NCBI GenBank assembly: GCA_029641185.1
Contig: JAPWGK010000013.1
Location: forward strand, 992,001-1,056,000
From: Pseudofabraea citricarpa
Taxonomy: Eukaryota > Ascomycota > Leotiomycetes > Helotiales > Dermateaceae
Direction: 5' to 3'
DNA: 64,000 nucleotides
The stretch's first letter is position 1; each line of letters begins with the position of its first letter. Positions 11,345-23,197 of the stretch are shown in pieces. Position numbers and translations under genes: made by a program. Below the pieces are notes generated by a model. That model saw only the letters and a program-made list of their open reading frames with translations. It had not been told where the DNA came from and ran no database searches.

Positions 11345-13139
11345 GATTGATGAACTATAAGCAATATGGAAACGAGAGAAAGAAGAATAAAAGTCTGATT
11401 ATTACAACAAGTAAGTTGGGTTAATGAAAGAGGATGCAACAAACCCACACCTCCCGTTGGTCCTTATATCTAAAGGTCGAACCTTCGATGACGAAGGTTG
11501 TTTTGCTCTGGGCGTTGAACGTGGGCCCCCAAGTAAGCTAAATGAGAGAAAGGAGCGCAAACAGGAATGTCAGACTGTGCCGTGCTGCAGGTACAGCGAG
11601 GAGATTGTAGCCCGGTTGGGACTTCAACCAGGGAAAGAAGAAAAACACAAGAACAAGTGGAGATGAACCCATGCCATCGAAAGTGCTTAATAAAAATAGC
11701 AGTTCTATGAGCTTTGTCTTGTTGTCATTGGCCGGGAAGCGCTACTGACAAGAAGAAGTGAGAATTGTCTTCTCCAATGCCAATGTTCTCAACGTCGACT
11801 TGATATGGATGCAGCGACAGTGACTTCACCAACCCACATTGGAATAGAGAGGGGCCCTGTAATGAGCACGACCCTCCCATTATTTGACAGAGGTGTGACG
11901 ATGCAACTGTCCCGATGCGGTAGATCTCGTATGGTTACATAGGCGCGATGATGGAGTTGACTTTGGCAATCATCTGCTTGCGGAATGTTGGCGAGATGAA
12001 GCTGAAGAAGCCGGCCCACTCGGCGTACCCAAGACGAATGTGTAAATGTAGGGGGGCCGGGAAGGGGTTTTCGGTTTTCTTCAACGGGTTGTAACTTGTA
12101 TCACGGCTAAGCGAGAGACAAGCAAAACCTTATTCACACTCCATTCTTTGGCCTCAACCTTCCCAAGTCCAAGTTCCCCATGGTCGCGACGCGTCTGCAG
12201 ACACAGATCCAACATCAACAAAGTTGTTGATCGAGATCCAATTAGCTTTGGACGGGGCATGGCTTCAATAAGCATTTGGCTATGCAGGTTGCAGCAACCA
12301 CCCTCTAGCAACCCTGTCAACGCACCTGCACATCTGCACATCTCTGATCTCCTTCACGATTCCGAATACCTTCTGCTGAGAGTGGAGATTGCGGTGGATA
12401 TCATCTGCACATCTTGCTTCGATCCTCTGCTCACGGAAGGCGAGCATCAACGCATTGTTGATACCAATCCCAAATGTGTCATGGGAATCTCGTCAGGATG
12501 GCTCGGCGACCAAGCTCGCGTATATGCCCCGGCGGCTGCTTGCGGACAACCGGTCTTGAAGCATCTACTTTGCATCAAGAATTTGCGGGACTTGCTACTG
12601 AAGGCTTGACAGACGCTTCTCCATCCGGAAGACGATGCCGAAAACTACAGATCAAGTGATCTGGAAAGAGGCATTCTATACTTAGCGAGCAGTGCATTCC
12701 TCGAGCTGGACTCCACCATGCAGCGCGACCAGCAAGATGCTGCACCAGAGTGCTCTCACATTTCTCGCTCAACGGCAGCCACACTCAGTGGCTGCTGTCG
12801 AACCCGTATCACCGAAGACTCGGGCACACCCATCGCTCTGCACTAGGCAACACGAGAAGTAGTTCCATTCCGAGGTCAAGCTTTAAGACGGTGTGCATTC
12901 TCCGGGTGTTTCGTGAGATTGCCATCACTTCATTCTGTTGAAGTGTGGACCGTATGCTGATGTGCAATCTTCCCACAATATATAAGCCAAAGCTGTTTTC
13001 CTTCTCGGCTCTCCTCATCACTGACCAGCCAGCTTCACATCGCCAACAGTCCTCGCCCCTTCGCCTATAGTATACAACACCCTGAGATTTTTCTCACATT
13101 CATTCGTTCATTCCCTACGCGACCAATCCACCCAACGTA
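11345..13139. other. Long intergenic region without a supported gene
   Basis: About 1.8 kb between the divergent Ser-Gly and Pro-rich repeat genes, so it holds both promoters. The section at about 12100-12950 is more GC-rich and has a few open frames of 60-150 codons on both strands, but none shows a recognisable motif or a convincing splice pattern. It may be a decayed gene. Pyrimidine-rich sequence lies just upstream of the start at 13140, as is usual for highly expressed fungal genes. Confidence 0.4.
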
Positions 13140-15029
13140 ATGAAGCTCACCACCTTGCTGGTTGCCCTCGCGGCATCGGTTGTTGCTGCTCAGACCGCTT
13201 GTACTTCCACCTCGGTCTTTCCAGGAACCTCTACGATCACCGCCGTCGTCACCTCAACATACTGCCCAGTATGTGACGAAGCCAAGGCCACTGGTGGTGC
13301 ATATGTGACTACATACGAGACCGTTTATGCCTCTGTCTGCCCAACTGGTATCACCAGCGTGGTGAGTATTCTTCTCAAATCTCACCTGATCATTCTAACA
13401 CCTTACAGAAATATCTCATCAGTCAGACTTGCACTGGAACCACCCCGATCAACACCGCCACCCCTCCCCCTGGATACATCACTGTAAGTCTAAGAACCAC
13501 CCCTTGAAATGATTCTTCTGACCGTCTAGACTGCCACCGTCTGCACTGCATGCCCTGGAAAGCCAACCTATACCGTTACTGTACCATGTGCTGAGTGTGC
13601 GGTTACTACCTCAACCATCCAAGCTTGCCCAACATGCCCAGCTAATGGCTATGTGATCGTTGGTAGGTCTATCCAACTCTATTACTCCTGATATGTGATT
13701 AACCTGTTGCTAGCTCCTCCTCCAGGAACTGCTCCACCTGCAACATACACCGTTCCAGCATCGCCTTACGTCTGCCCTGGGTCTCCCCAGTGCCCACCAA
13801 ATGCAACACCTGGTACCTATACAGCCCCTCCCGTTGTCTATACTTCCCCCCCTACTGTGCACCCAGCTCCCCCCGCTGTGTACCCAGGTCCCCCAGATTC
13901 GCACGCAGGTCCCCCCGGCGTACACACAGGTCCACCTGCTGTATACACCGGGCCACCTGGTGTGTACACTTCTCCCCCCGATTCGCACTCAGGTCCTCCT
14001 GGTGTGTACAACAACCCCCCAGATGCTCATTCAGGTCCTCCTGCTGTGTACACTTCTCCCCCAGATTCACACTCAGGACCACCTGGTGTGTACAACGCTC
14101 CCCCCGATGCCCACTCAGGACCACCGGGTGTGTATACTGCTCCCCCAGGTACACACTCGAGTCCTCCTGCAGTGTACAACAACCCCCCCGATGCTCACTC
14201 AGGTCCTCCTGGTGTCTACAGCGCTCCTCCCGATGCTCACTCGGGACCTCCTGCAGTGTACACGTCTCCTCCAGACGCGCACTCAGGACCTCCCGCAGTA
14301 TACAGCAGTCCTCCCGACGCTCACTCAGGTCCTCCTGGTGTCTACAGCGCTCCCCCCGATGCTCACTCAGGACCTCCTGCAGTGTACACGTCTCCTCCAG
14401 ACGCGCACTCAGGACCTCCTGGAGTATACAGCAGCCCCCCCGATGCTCAATCAGGACCTCCTGGTGTGCAAACTGCCCCTCCAGCTACTTACACTGGGCC
14501 TCATGTCACATACACTGTACCAGCATCTACTTACACTGTTCCAGAATCGACCTATGTCTGCCCAGGATCTCCTCAGTGCCCAGCAACCCAGACACCCGGA
14601 ACCTACACTGCTCCTCCAGCCACCTACACCGCACCACCAGCAACATATACCGCACCACCTCCAGTCACATACACCGCACCACCAGCCACCTACACTTGCC
14701 CAGGTGCTCCTCAGTGCGCTGCCACCGAAACCACTGGTGTCTATACTGCTCCTCCATCGACCTACACTGCACCACCACCAGGAACCTACACCGCAAGCGC
14801 CGCTACCTACTCCTGCCCAGGTTCTCCCGAGTGCCCGGCCAGCCAGACCACCGGTGTCTACACTGCTCCCCCAGCTGTCTACACCGTCACCCCACCAGCC
14901 GGCACTGCGCCACCAGCTTCCACTGGCACCACCACTCCTTATCTTGGATCTGCTTCATCTATCACCTCTGGCCTTCTGACCGTCTTCGGTGGATGCGCCG
15001 CCGTCTTCATGGGTATGCTCATGATGTAA
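13140..15029 (+). CDS. Pro-rich tandem-repeat GPI-type wall protein
   Basis: Four exons (13140-13361, 13409-13483, 13530-13662, 13714-15029) give 581 aa; the three introns are 46-51 nt. A signal peptide (MKLTTLLVALAASVVAAQ) leads into a Cys-containing N-terminal domain with paired cysteines (YCPVCDEAK, CTACPGK, CAECAV, CPTCPA). This is followed by about 350 residues of Pro/Ser/Tyr-rich repeats whose core unit is VYxxPPDAHSGPPG, then a second repeat class (TYTAPPA) alternating with short Cys blocks (CPGSPQCPA). The C-terminus is Ser/Thr-rich and hydrophobic (SSITSGLLTVFGGCAAVFMGMLMM), fitting a GPI-anchor signal. It looks like a structural or adhesive cell-wall protein; I recognise no named family. 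Synonymous variation among repeats shows the array is under protein-level selection. Confidence 0.85.
13855..14476 (+). repeat. 42-bp coding tandem repeat (14-residue Pro-rich unit)
   Basis: About a dozen head-to-tail copies of a 42 nt unit encoding VYxxPPD(A/S)HSGPP(G/A), inside the last exon of the gene at 13140-15029. The DAHSGPP core is nearly invariant, while the two residues before PP switch among TS, NN, SA, SS and NA. Some larger blocks (about 14206-14330 and 14332-14456) are almost identical over roughly 125 bp, indicating recent duplication of multi-unit segments. Confidence 0.85.
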
Positions 15030-16850
15030 AATGGAGGATGGACAGGTTTATGATTTTTTTCCAAACATGATTAGATCAGGCGATGGTGATGAATTGTTTG
15101 GCCTCGCGGGCTTCGTCGCGGGTGGTACTATCTCTATGTTGGATATTTTTTAATCATGATTGCTGGTGTGTAATTCTTATTGTAGATACTTTAATTGCGG
15201 GATGCAGCTTCAAATACAATCGCTTTCCACCTGTCTAGAATCCTGTTTTCGGCTTGGACTGGGTGCTCTTTGTGATTGGCTGCGGTGGTTGAAGTATGCA
15301 CCTTAGAAATAGTAATACAATTAATTGTGCACCAATTCCAGTGCTGTCTTTGGTCTGAATTCACCGTGTGAAACGGTGACACTTGGAGAATTATACACGA
15401 GAGAAGCAGAGAGCGGTGCACTTGAGTTTCAACAGCTCCAAACCGGGGGCGGATACCTAAAACAAGAGCTGATGGATATCAGGCACCAAACTCTAAATGA
15501 TGGGGACCCTGTCGACGTGGTCGCCTATGAAATTAAGTAGACGTGCATACGGAAGGAATTCAAGCACCGGAGCTGAGAGAGGATGGTCTGACTTGATGCG
15601 ACCGTCTCCCAGCGATCAGGAGCGCATGTGGTGATCGTACCGTGGCTCTGTTTTTTGGGGGTGAGTGGTGAGTGGTGACTGAGGAGTGGTGAGTGGTGAG
15701 TGGTGAGTGTAGAGATGACAGATGACTGGTGACTGGTGACGGCACAATAATAGCAGCAAATAATGCACGTCATGGTTTGAGTGACGAGTGAGGTGAAGAT
15801 AAAGCCCTGGTTTGATGTGCAGAGGAGAGGAGAGATGAGCACCGGGCACTGGGCACTGGGCACTCGGCGCTGGAAGACCGGGAGGGGCTCGAGGGGGTTC
15901 TCGACAAGACGACTCAGCGACTCAAGTGAACTTGAACTGAACTGAACTGGCACTGGCTGCGTGTAGGCAAACTGGGCGAGTCTAACCCTCTTCGGCTGAA
16001 CGTCTTGGGTCGTGGGCGTAGGCGTATTTGCCTTAGCGAGTTTGATAAGGCAGCATCAGCATCAACACTCTCAGATGCTTCATCCCCTCTGCGCAAGTTC
16101 ACATCAGCTGCAGGCGCGAGAAACATCCTTTCTGTCGCTCTTAAAGCCTATCCGTGAGGTTGAGTGTGATTCGGAGTCCATCCAACCCTACATTCCAGGT
16201 ACGGACTCATCCCGCGACCCTCCTGACACCGTGGGCAGCTGCATCCCTTGCGACAACGGGCCCAATGCCCTCGAAGTTGCCCCCCCTTTGATACTCCACC
16301 GAAGCAATTACTGACAGGAAGACCTCTCCGCAGACCCAATTTTCACCACCAGCCTTGGTCGAGGGTACAGTATACCGACAACACCGGCAACACCTCACCA
16401 TTTTTCGAATTTCACGTCAGACACCACGCAGGCGCTTAATCTCCTGCGACGACCTACTCTCACCATCGCGCGCGACCCCCCACTGCGCGAATACATTCCA
16501 TCTTCCGATACCGAGCAGTTCCAGTATCTGATAGATATTGCTTGTTGGTGTCGAGTGCATTTGGTTCGGCTTGTACTGCTTCTTTGTGGGAAGAGTGTCG
16601 ACGGCGGGAACGTCAGAGCATCGCGCAACCAAGTCGGATACCTTGGCCGAGCACAACCACAAGGAAATAGAAGAGAAGGTTCCCTCGACGTAATCAAGAA
16701 GAACGCATTCGCAACCCTCTGGTTCCTTGCCTTGTTGTGGTGGTACTCAGCCATAACCTTCCAGGGCTCAGCCTAGGCTCAGCCACTCTCGAGGCTGCCA
16801 CTACCGAATAGCTTCAATTTTGTTCTAAGAACAGCAACAAAAGTTTCAAC
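15030..16850. other. Intergenic region and probable long crz1 leader
   Basis: About 1.8 kb. At 15657-15745 a low-complexity array of GAGTGGTGA-type units lies between the genes. From about 16200 on, the sequence is pyrimidine-rich with short open frames before the crz1 start at 16851. This fits a long 5' leader, perhaps with upstream ORFs, but no transcript evidence is available. No separate gene is supported. Confidence 0.45.
15657..15745. repeat. GAGTGGTGA low-complexity repeat
   Basis: Imperfect tandem copies of GAGTGGTGAGTGGTGA, degenerating to GACTGGTGACTGGTGAC at the right end. Non-coding. Confidence 0.7.
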
Positions 16851-19130
16851 ATGGATCAGCAGCGTGGGAGATCACCGTCCGCGGGGCATCAGCACCATAT
16901 AAATCAGAATCACTCTCCTTCCCCGCACCAATATCAGGAGGATGTCACCAACTCAATCGGACTCGGACTTGGCGTTGACTCGGCGCAGAACCTGAACGGT
17001 CAAAATCAATACACCAATTCTAGCTTCAATTCAAACCAAGGTCTTCCCTCGTACGGCGACAACGCCTTTCTAAACCAGCAAGCACAATTCTCTCAGGGCG
17101 GCCTAGGCAATACATCTTATGGTCAAGACTTTGGCCAGCAGTTTAAGCAAGAAGACCAGGGATCATTATCACCTTTCAGTCAACAGCAACAACAGCCAAC
17201 AAGCTTCACACAAGATCTTCTGAGCGCTGATATCTCCACAAACTTTGGCGGTGCCGATTTCCCGTTATATTCAGCACCTAGTGCTCAAGACCAACAACTT
17301 GATCAGTCGTACTTCATGAACGAGTTCTCCCCCAGATCAGGACATCAATCTATCAATCCAGCCGAGCTTGATATGTCATCTCCCCCTACAACGAATGCAA
17401 CACCACCAAACATGCTTCAGATGGATCGGTCGCCTTCTAATCATCAGTCTCCATCATTCAACCAGAACCAGTTTCAATCCTCACCTAGCCACTCGCGCCA
17501 AGTTTCACTAGGACCAGAGAGTGCCGCATTTCCACAGGTACAACAGGGCCTCGAATGGAGCATGATGCCACCGCAATTCCAGGGCCATCGCAGAACTCCT
17601 TCTGAGTATTCTGACGTATCGAATCATTCTGCGGCTCACTCACCAAATCTTGGTCATCACGATTCATTTGATGGAATTGATCAGCATCATTCGCCAATGC
17701 AAAATGCGCAAGATGCCAGTCTCTACCAGCAAGTGTTGGGCATTGGAGACTTTTCACTCTCGGACCCTCAAGTTCAACACGGGTCAAGCCCGGGAAGGGG
17801 TCTTAGTCCTGCACATAGCCCTGCAATTTCCCCACGATTAGGTCCACAGCAGATGTCAGGTTTCAACCATCAAAACCACTTTATGCTTAACAATGGCTTT
17901 GGTCAATCGCAAAATGTTTACGGTGCTCAGAGCCATGAACAATTTCCCCAGATTCAACATGGCCAAGGATCAATTGATATGGGACAGGCACAGCAAATGG
18001 CGCCACCAGAGATCAACGTGGAATTTGCTCCGGCTTCGAGGCAGAATAGTTTTGAACCCCCAAAGCCATCACTGGACCAAGATGCTCTGACACCCCCTGA
18101 GAGAGGTATGTTATAAGCGGGCTGATTTATATCTCACAACACTGACTCGTATCTAGGTCGTCGTCGCAGAGCGGCCTCAGACCCATATAATAGTGCTTCA
18201 ACTCTTTCACGTCCACGAACGCCTACAAGCATGTCGCCTAATCCTGGTTCGGACGTTTCTGCTCGCCTTACACCCGACTCGGCACGTTCTGTATCGCCTA
18301 ATGATCGCTCGGGTGCAACATCACCTGCTGGAAGACGTCGCCAATCTACTTCTGCTCTACCAAATCGTGACTATATACTAGGGCTGGCCGATCCCGAATA
18401 TCAAGCCGCGGCAGCCGATAGCAACAACACGAAGCGTGTACAAAAACACCCTGCTACCTTTCAATGTACTTTGTGTCCAAAGCGATTTACTCGCGCCTAC
18501 AATCTTCGTTCTCATCTACGCACACATACTGACGAGCGTCCATTTGTTTGTACGGTCTGCGGAAAGGCTTTCGCCCGACAGCACGATAGGAAACGGCACG
18601 AGGGTTTACATTCTGGCGAGAAGAAATTTGTTTGCAAGGGAGAACTCAAGCAAGGTGGCCAGTGGGGTTGTGGTCGTCGCTTTGCTCGTGCCGATGCTCT
18701 TGGTCGGCACTTCCGATCAGAGGCTGGTCGGATATGTATCAAGCCGTTGCTTGATGAAGAGGCAATTGAGAGACAACGTGTCTGGCAAGAACAGAGACTG
18801 CAGAACATGTCACACAATATGCAACAGCAGCCTATTGCGGTGGATGCCAATGGATTTCCTATGGATGCTAGCGGCAATTACACCCTTCCTGCGGCTCTCC
18901 TGGCTCAGTACCCTGCGCTGGCAAATCTGAGCTGGTCAGAACTGTCACAGGGTGAAGTTGGTATGGATGATGACCCCAGTGGGCGAAGTAGCTTTGATGC
19001 CAGTGGCTCAGAGTTCTTTGAAGAGGACGAAGGTGGCTACGTTTCTGGTGGCCCTGGTCCTGGCCCGTCTTTTGGACAAGGACACATGAACAAGGCGTAT
19101 AGTGGGTATTCTAGTGATATTGGGCGATAA
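16851..19130 (+). CDS. crz1: Calcineurin-responsive C2H2 transcription factor Crz1
   Basis: Two exons, 16851-18105 and 18157-19130, with a 51 nt intron, give 742 aa. The first half is long, Gln/Asn/Ser-rich and disordered, with several SP dipeptides. At about residues 386-391 lies PEINVE, a good match to the PxIxIT calcineurin-docking motif known in fungal Crz1 proteins. After the intron come a Ser/Arg/Pro segment and two C2H2 fingers from about residue 520: FQCTLCPKRF...HLRTH and FVCTVCGKAF...HEGLH. A third, atypical finger-like block (FVCKGELKQGGQWGCGRRFARADALGRHF) is diagnostic of Crz1. It acts in Ca2+/calcineurin signalling, moving to the nucleus when dephosphorylated. An acidic Gly-rich tail follows. 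Identification is firm. Confidence 0.96.
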
Positions 19131-19470
19131 ATCTGGCATGACTTATCGACATTTGTCATATCTTTGATGGAGTTGCGGGCCATTGGGACCCAGGAAATGA
19201 CTTTCATATGTTATTGATGACCTTCTTGGGCGCAATTAGATACCACACACTTGCTTGCATTGAGCGGCACTTTCTTTCGCGGATATCACTGTTTTTAGTA
19301 ACGTTCTAGATGGCGTGGTTTATACATTCATATCCTTATTTTACCCATCATTCTTGAGAGTCCTGAACATCTACTTAATCATGGTAGGTACTGTCTCATC
19401 CACACTACAGTGCTTATCAATGGATCTCAGCTACCGCGAGGGTGGTAATTTACAGATTTGATTTTTATTC
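19131..19470. other. Convergent intergenic region
   Basis: 340 bp between the 3' ends of crz1 (+) and the carbamoyl amidohydrolase (-). It holds only 3' flanks. Nothing else is seen. Confidence 0.5.
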
Positions 19471-20868
19471 CTATGCTCCTATACTTGGTCCGATATTCTT
19501 GTCGTAATTCAGTACTGCTTGCAGCAAGACCTGCGCACCTAAAGCACAATCTTCAGGACTTGTGTACTCTGCAGGATTATGTGATATACCATCCTTTGAC
19601 GGTACAAAGATCATACTAGACTTTACCACCTTACTGGTCCATGCTGCATCATGGCCAGCCCTACTCTAACGTTAATATCTGTGGCTAAGGAGAAGTGCGC
19701 GAAGAATAACTTACCCGGATTTCATATCCATTATCATATCTTCTCCAACCTCAGCGATTGCCGCTGAGCGGACGGCATCAATACAATGGGCATGGAAGAT
19801 GGATTCTGGTAGTCCCCAAGTGCGGGTGATTGCGTACTTTGTCTGGTTCCCCTCGTTTGCCACGATCTCATCGAACTTTGCGAAGATGGCCGTATGCAAC
19901 TCGGAAACCAATTGGTCTGTCGAACATCTCACATCGATGATGAACTCGACACCGCTCGGAATCGTCGCTTGGCTTTGCGTGTCGTTGGATATCACACCAA
20001 CCGTCGCTACACCAAGCCCAGTACATCTCGCCGTCTCGCTCACGGCTGTGATCAATCGAGCTGCAGTCACTAAAGCATCGGATCTCCCGTCCATGGGCGT
20101 AGTTCCTGAATGACCTTCCACGCCCGAGACGCGCACCGAGAACCACTTCATGCCCTGGACGGCCGTCACGACGCCGACTTTCTTGCTGGCCCTCTCGAGC
20201 TTTGGTCCTTGTTCGATATGCAGTTCGAAATAGCACTCCAGGCCGTTCTCGCGGTAATCGCAAGGCGTCTCGCCGAGGTAGCCTATCTCTTTTAGGGCTT
20301 CTAGCATCGTAGTCCCTTCGGTGTCTTTGGTCTTGTAGCAGCCTTCTAGGTCGGTAGAGGACTTGGTCGACCACACTCCAGAACACATCATGGCGCCTGG
20401 GAACCGCGCACCCTCTTCGTTCGTCCAGTCGATCAGTGCGATGGGGTGTTGGGTCTCGATTTTGTTGTCGTGCAGCGTGCGCAGGACTTCGAGTGCTGCT
20501 TGGACACCGAGGATACCATCATATCTTCCACCTATCCTCGAGCATCAGTAAATCTGCTTGCCCACAGACTGGCGACTGTAAAACGTACCGGCAGGCTGGG
20601 TATCCATATGACTCCCCATCGCAATTGGCTTCTTATCTTTCAGCACCCCAGGTCGGATCGCGAAGATATTACCCATCTGATCGACTTTCACCTCGCATCC
20701 TAACTCCCTACAGCTCTGCACCAGCCAGTCTCGCGCCTCTTTGTCCTCTCGACTCAGCGTTAAGCGTCGCATGCCGGTAGAATTGGCAATGGCTCCCCAT
20801 GATGAGCAGGTCGATTGCAAGGTGCTGTTCAACCGATCGCCATTGATCCTCAGTATCTTCTCTGCCAT
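19471..20868 (-). CDS. N-carbamoyl-amino-acid amidohydrolase, beta-alanine synthase type (M20)
   Basis: Three exons (20589-20868, 19715-20531, 19471-19660), with introns of 57 and 54 nt, give 428 aa. The M20 amidase metal motifs are all present once spliced: AMGSHMDTQPAG (His, Asp) running across intron 1 into GRYDG; TNEEGARFPG (Glu pair); ELHIEQGP (His); GHSGTTPMDGRSDA (substrate side); and SGAGHDAAW (His), which is recreated exactly by intron 2. These motifs separate it from peptidases and place it with N-carbamoyl-L-amino-acid hydrolases, allantoate amidohydrolases and the yeast-type beta-alanine synthase Pyd3. It is divergent from a dihydropyrimidinase, whose product (an N-carbamoyl amino acid) is this enzyme's expected substrate. 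That pairing favours the Pyd3/HyuC role over allantoate. No signal peptide; probably cytosolic. Confidence 0.9.
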
Positions 20869-21563
20869 GATTGAGCAACAACAGCAACAACAGACCTCCG
20901 CAATCGTACCTCAATGGACAAACCAGAGAAGCAAAAAAACAGATCTGCTTAGATGAATGGAGACTCTGCGATGGAGAGCGGAACGGCAGCGACACTCGCA
21001 TGCCACATCACATTTCGGCCGCCCTTCGATCCTGGCGTGGAGTTGGATTCCTGCTCACCGGTCGGAGTCTACGATGCATCCCCTCCTAGGTATCCAGCAC
21101 CAGCCCAAGCTTGCTACAGGTGCCCGTTAGTTAGATTGCGGTTGGGTCTGGCTGATGCCGCGGCCTGGCCTGGCGAAATTCCCCCGCCTTGCAGCTCGCC
21201 CATCACATCCCATCCCACCTACCGCCCACCCCACTATCACGGCCGATAAGAGATTCTTTATTTTGTGTCCATGCCAAATCATCGTCAATCAATACACACC
21301 TTCCAAGGGTGGGTGGACTTGGCTAGCCTGGGCTGGCCTGGTTGGGGCTTGACCTTGACTGCTCGATTGCACGGCAGAAACTAGGACGGAATCGATGGGG
21401 TTGGAGTTATGCATTTTCTCTCGCTGATGGCTCGTCGACGCGGGCTAAATCTCCTCCCACTCGTACTATATTCTATTATTCTTTCGTTGTCGGTGCGATA
21501 CTCTGCCGGTAGTGGTTTTGATTGATTGATTAGTTTATTGGTTGATTGATTGCTTGATTGATC
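20869..21563. promoter_or_regulatory. Bidirectional promoter of the ring-opening/decarbamoylating pair
   Basis: 695 bp between divergent start codons. A GATAAG site lies at 21245-21250, the recognition core of AreA/NIT2-type nitrogen regulators, though a single copy is weak evidence. A CAG-rich stretch lies near 20875-20895 and a GATT tetranucleotide array near 21519-21562 abuts the dihydropyrimidinase start. Shared regulation is inferred from the arrangement. Confidence 0.45.
21519..21562. repeat. GATT/TGAT array in the dihydropyrimidinase leader
   Basis: Imperfect TTGATTGATTGAT copies run up to the last bases before the ATG at 21564. This is probably 5' UTR of that gene. Confidence 0.65.
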
Positions 21564-23197
21564 ATGGCCGAATTTGATTTGTTGGTTCTCAATGGTTTGG
21601 TTGTGCATCATGACAAGACCGAAGAGAGTGATATTGCTGTCAAGGATGGCAAGATAGCCAAGTTACTTCCGAGAGGAGGCTTCAATGGGGTCACGGCTAC
21701 CAAGACTATCGATGCTCAGGGTGGAATGGTTATGGTATGTAAGTCTAACTTGAATTTTACGGGATTGTTCTGATATTTGAAGTAGCCAGGAGGCGTTGAT
21801 GCACATGTTCACTTGGGTGAGTAACTCTTCCGGAACTCAAGTAAATATATTCAAGTACTGATGCTGTCTTATAGCTGAGCCAGCTCTATTCGGGAAGGGT
21901 GAGAGTGCTGATAATTACGAGACTGGTTCTCGATCAGCTATCTGTGGTGGAACAGTATGTCACCTTCCACCTTGGATCACAGAATACTGATTCTACATAG
22001 ACAACCATCATCAGCTTCGCTCCACAGCGGAAGAGTGAGCCATCACTACTCGCAGCTCTCGAAGCAACCCACGAGCGAGCACGTGATAACTGCTACAGCG
22101 ACTATTCTTTCCATCTGATCTGCTCAAATGCCGGTCCCAAAGCCATCTCTGAGTTTGCTGCTCTCAGAGAAGCCGGCATTTCTTCTCTCAAGATCTACAT
22201 GACATATGAAGCTCTGCAACTCAAGGATTCCGAGATCCTGGATGTCCTCTTTGAAGCACGCAAGCAGAAAATCGTAACGATGATCCATGCTGAGAACGGA
22301 GCCATCATCGATTGGACAATCAAAAAGCTTGAAGAGAAGAAACTCTTTGCTCCGAAATACCATGCAACAAGTCACCCGCCTGTCGCTGAGATCGAGGCAA
22401 CATACAGAGCAATAAGTCTCAGTGGATTCATTGATGTACCAATCCTCATCGTTCATGTTTCCTCGCCAGCGGCAGCGAACCATATCTCAGAGGCCCAGAA
22501 GAAAGGTCTTCCGGTCTATGCTGAGACATGTCCACAATATCTGTTCTTGACTCGGAAAGACTTGGACAAGCCTGGTTTCGAAGGTGCCAAATGTGTATGC
22601 AGTCCACCACCTCGAGAAGGAGAGCAGGACCATGAAGGGATCTGGAAGGGGTTGGAGGACGGCACCTTCACAGTATTAAGTTCTGACCACTGCCCCTTCC
22701 TGTTCGACAACAGCGAAATCGGCAAGAAATCCGTCATCACGGAGGAATATCCCAACGGCCATTTCAAATATATCCCCAATGGCTGTCCGGGTCTCGAGAC
22801 CAGACTCTCGCTTGCCCTGTCTGCCAACCGTCTCCCGCTGCAGAAGTTCGTCGAGGTCACATCGACCAATGCCGCGAAGCTCTATGGTCTGTACCCGCAG
22901 AAAGGAGCTCTCGTCCCAGGCGTCAGCGATGCAGATCTGACGATCTGGTATCCGGAGGGCATGAAGGAATTCGAGCTCACCAATTCAATGCTCCATCACA
23001 ATGTGGACTATACGCCGTACGAGGGACGCACGATGAAGCAGTGGCCAAGGTATACGGTGCTGAGAGGGCAGGTGGTATGGGATAGAGACGGCGATGGGCT
23101 GGTGGGCACGAAGGGCTACGGAAAGTTCTTGAGGAGGGACGTTTCGACTCTGGCGGGGAGTCGGAGTGAGGAGGACTGGAGCGTAGAGAATTTCTGA
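21564..23197 (+). CDS. Dihydropyrimidinase / hydantoinase
   Basis: Four exons (21564-21734, 21786-21816, 21875-21954, 22001-23197) give 492 aa; exon 2 is just 31 nt. The enzyme hydrolyses dihydropyrimidines or hydantoins to N-carbamoyl amino acids. Binuclear-site ligands of the cyclic amidohydrolase family are all visible: HVHL (HxH, across intron 2), the carbamylated Lys in SSLKIYMTYEA, MIHAENG (His), LIVHVSSPAAANHI (His) and SSDHCPF (Asp). CSPPPREGEQD and AETCPQYL are hallmarks of dihydropyrimidinases rather than allantoinases or dihydroorotases. Without splicing, the GGVDAHVHLAEP segment is broken; with the chosen introns it reads correctly. It is divergent from the carbamoyl amidohydrolase, the next enzyme of the pathway. 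Confidence 0.93.

Noticed and set aside
12148..12609. Plus-strand open frame of 153 codons
   Set aside because: No domain, no homologous pattern I recognise, and overlapping frames on the other strand are equally open in this GC-rich stretch.
13790..15070. Long alternative-frame open frames over the Pro-rich repeat gene
   Set aside because: They are shadows created by the 42 bp repeat period, which is a multiple of three. Only one frame has a signal peptide, ordered repeats and a GPI tail.
19471..20868. Allantoate amidohydrolase as the name of the M20 enzyme
   Set aside because: Motifs alone do not exclude it, but the divergent dihydropyrimidinase favours a carbamoyl-amino-acid substrate. 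Kept as an alternative only.
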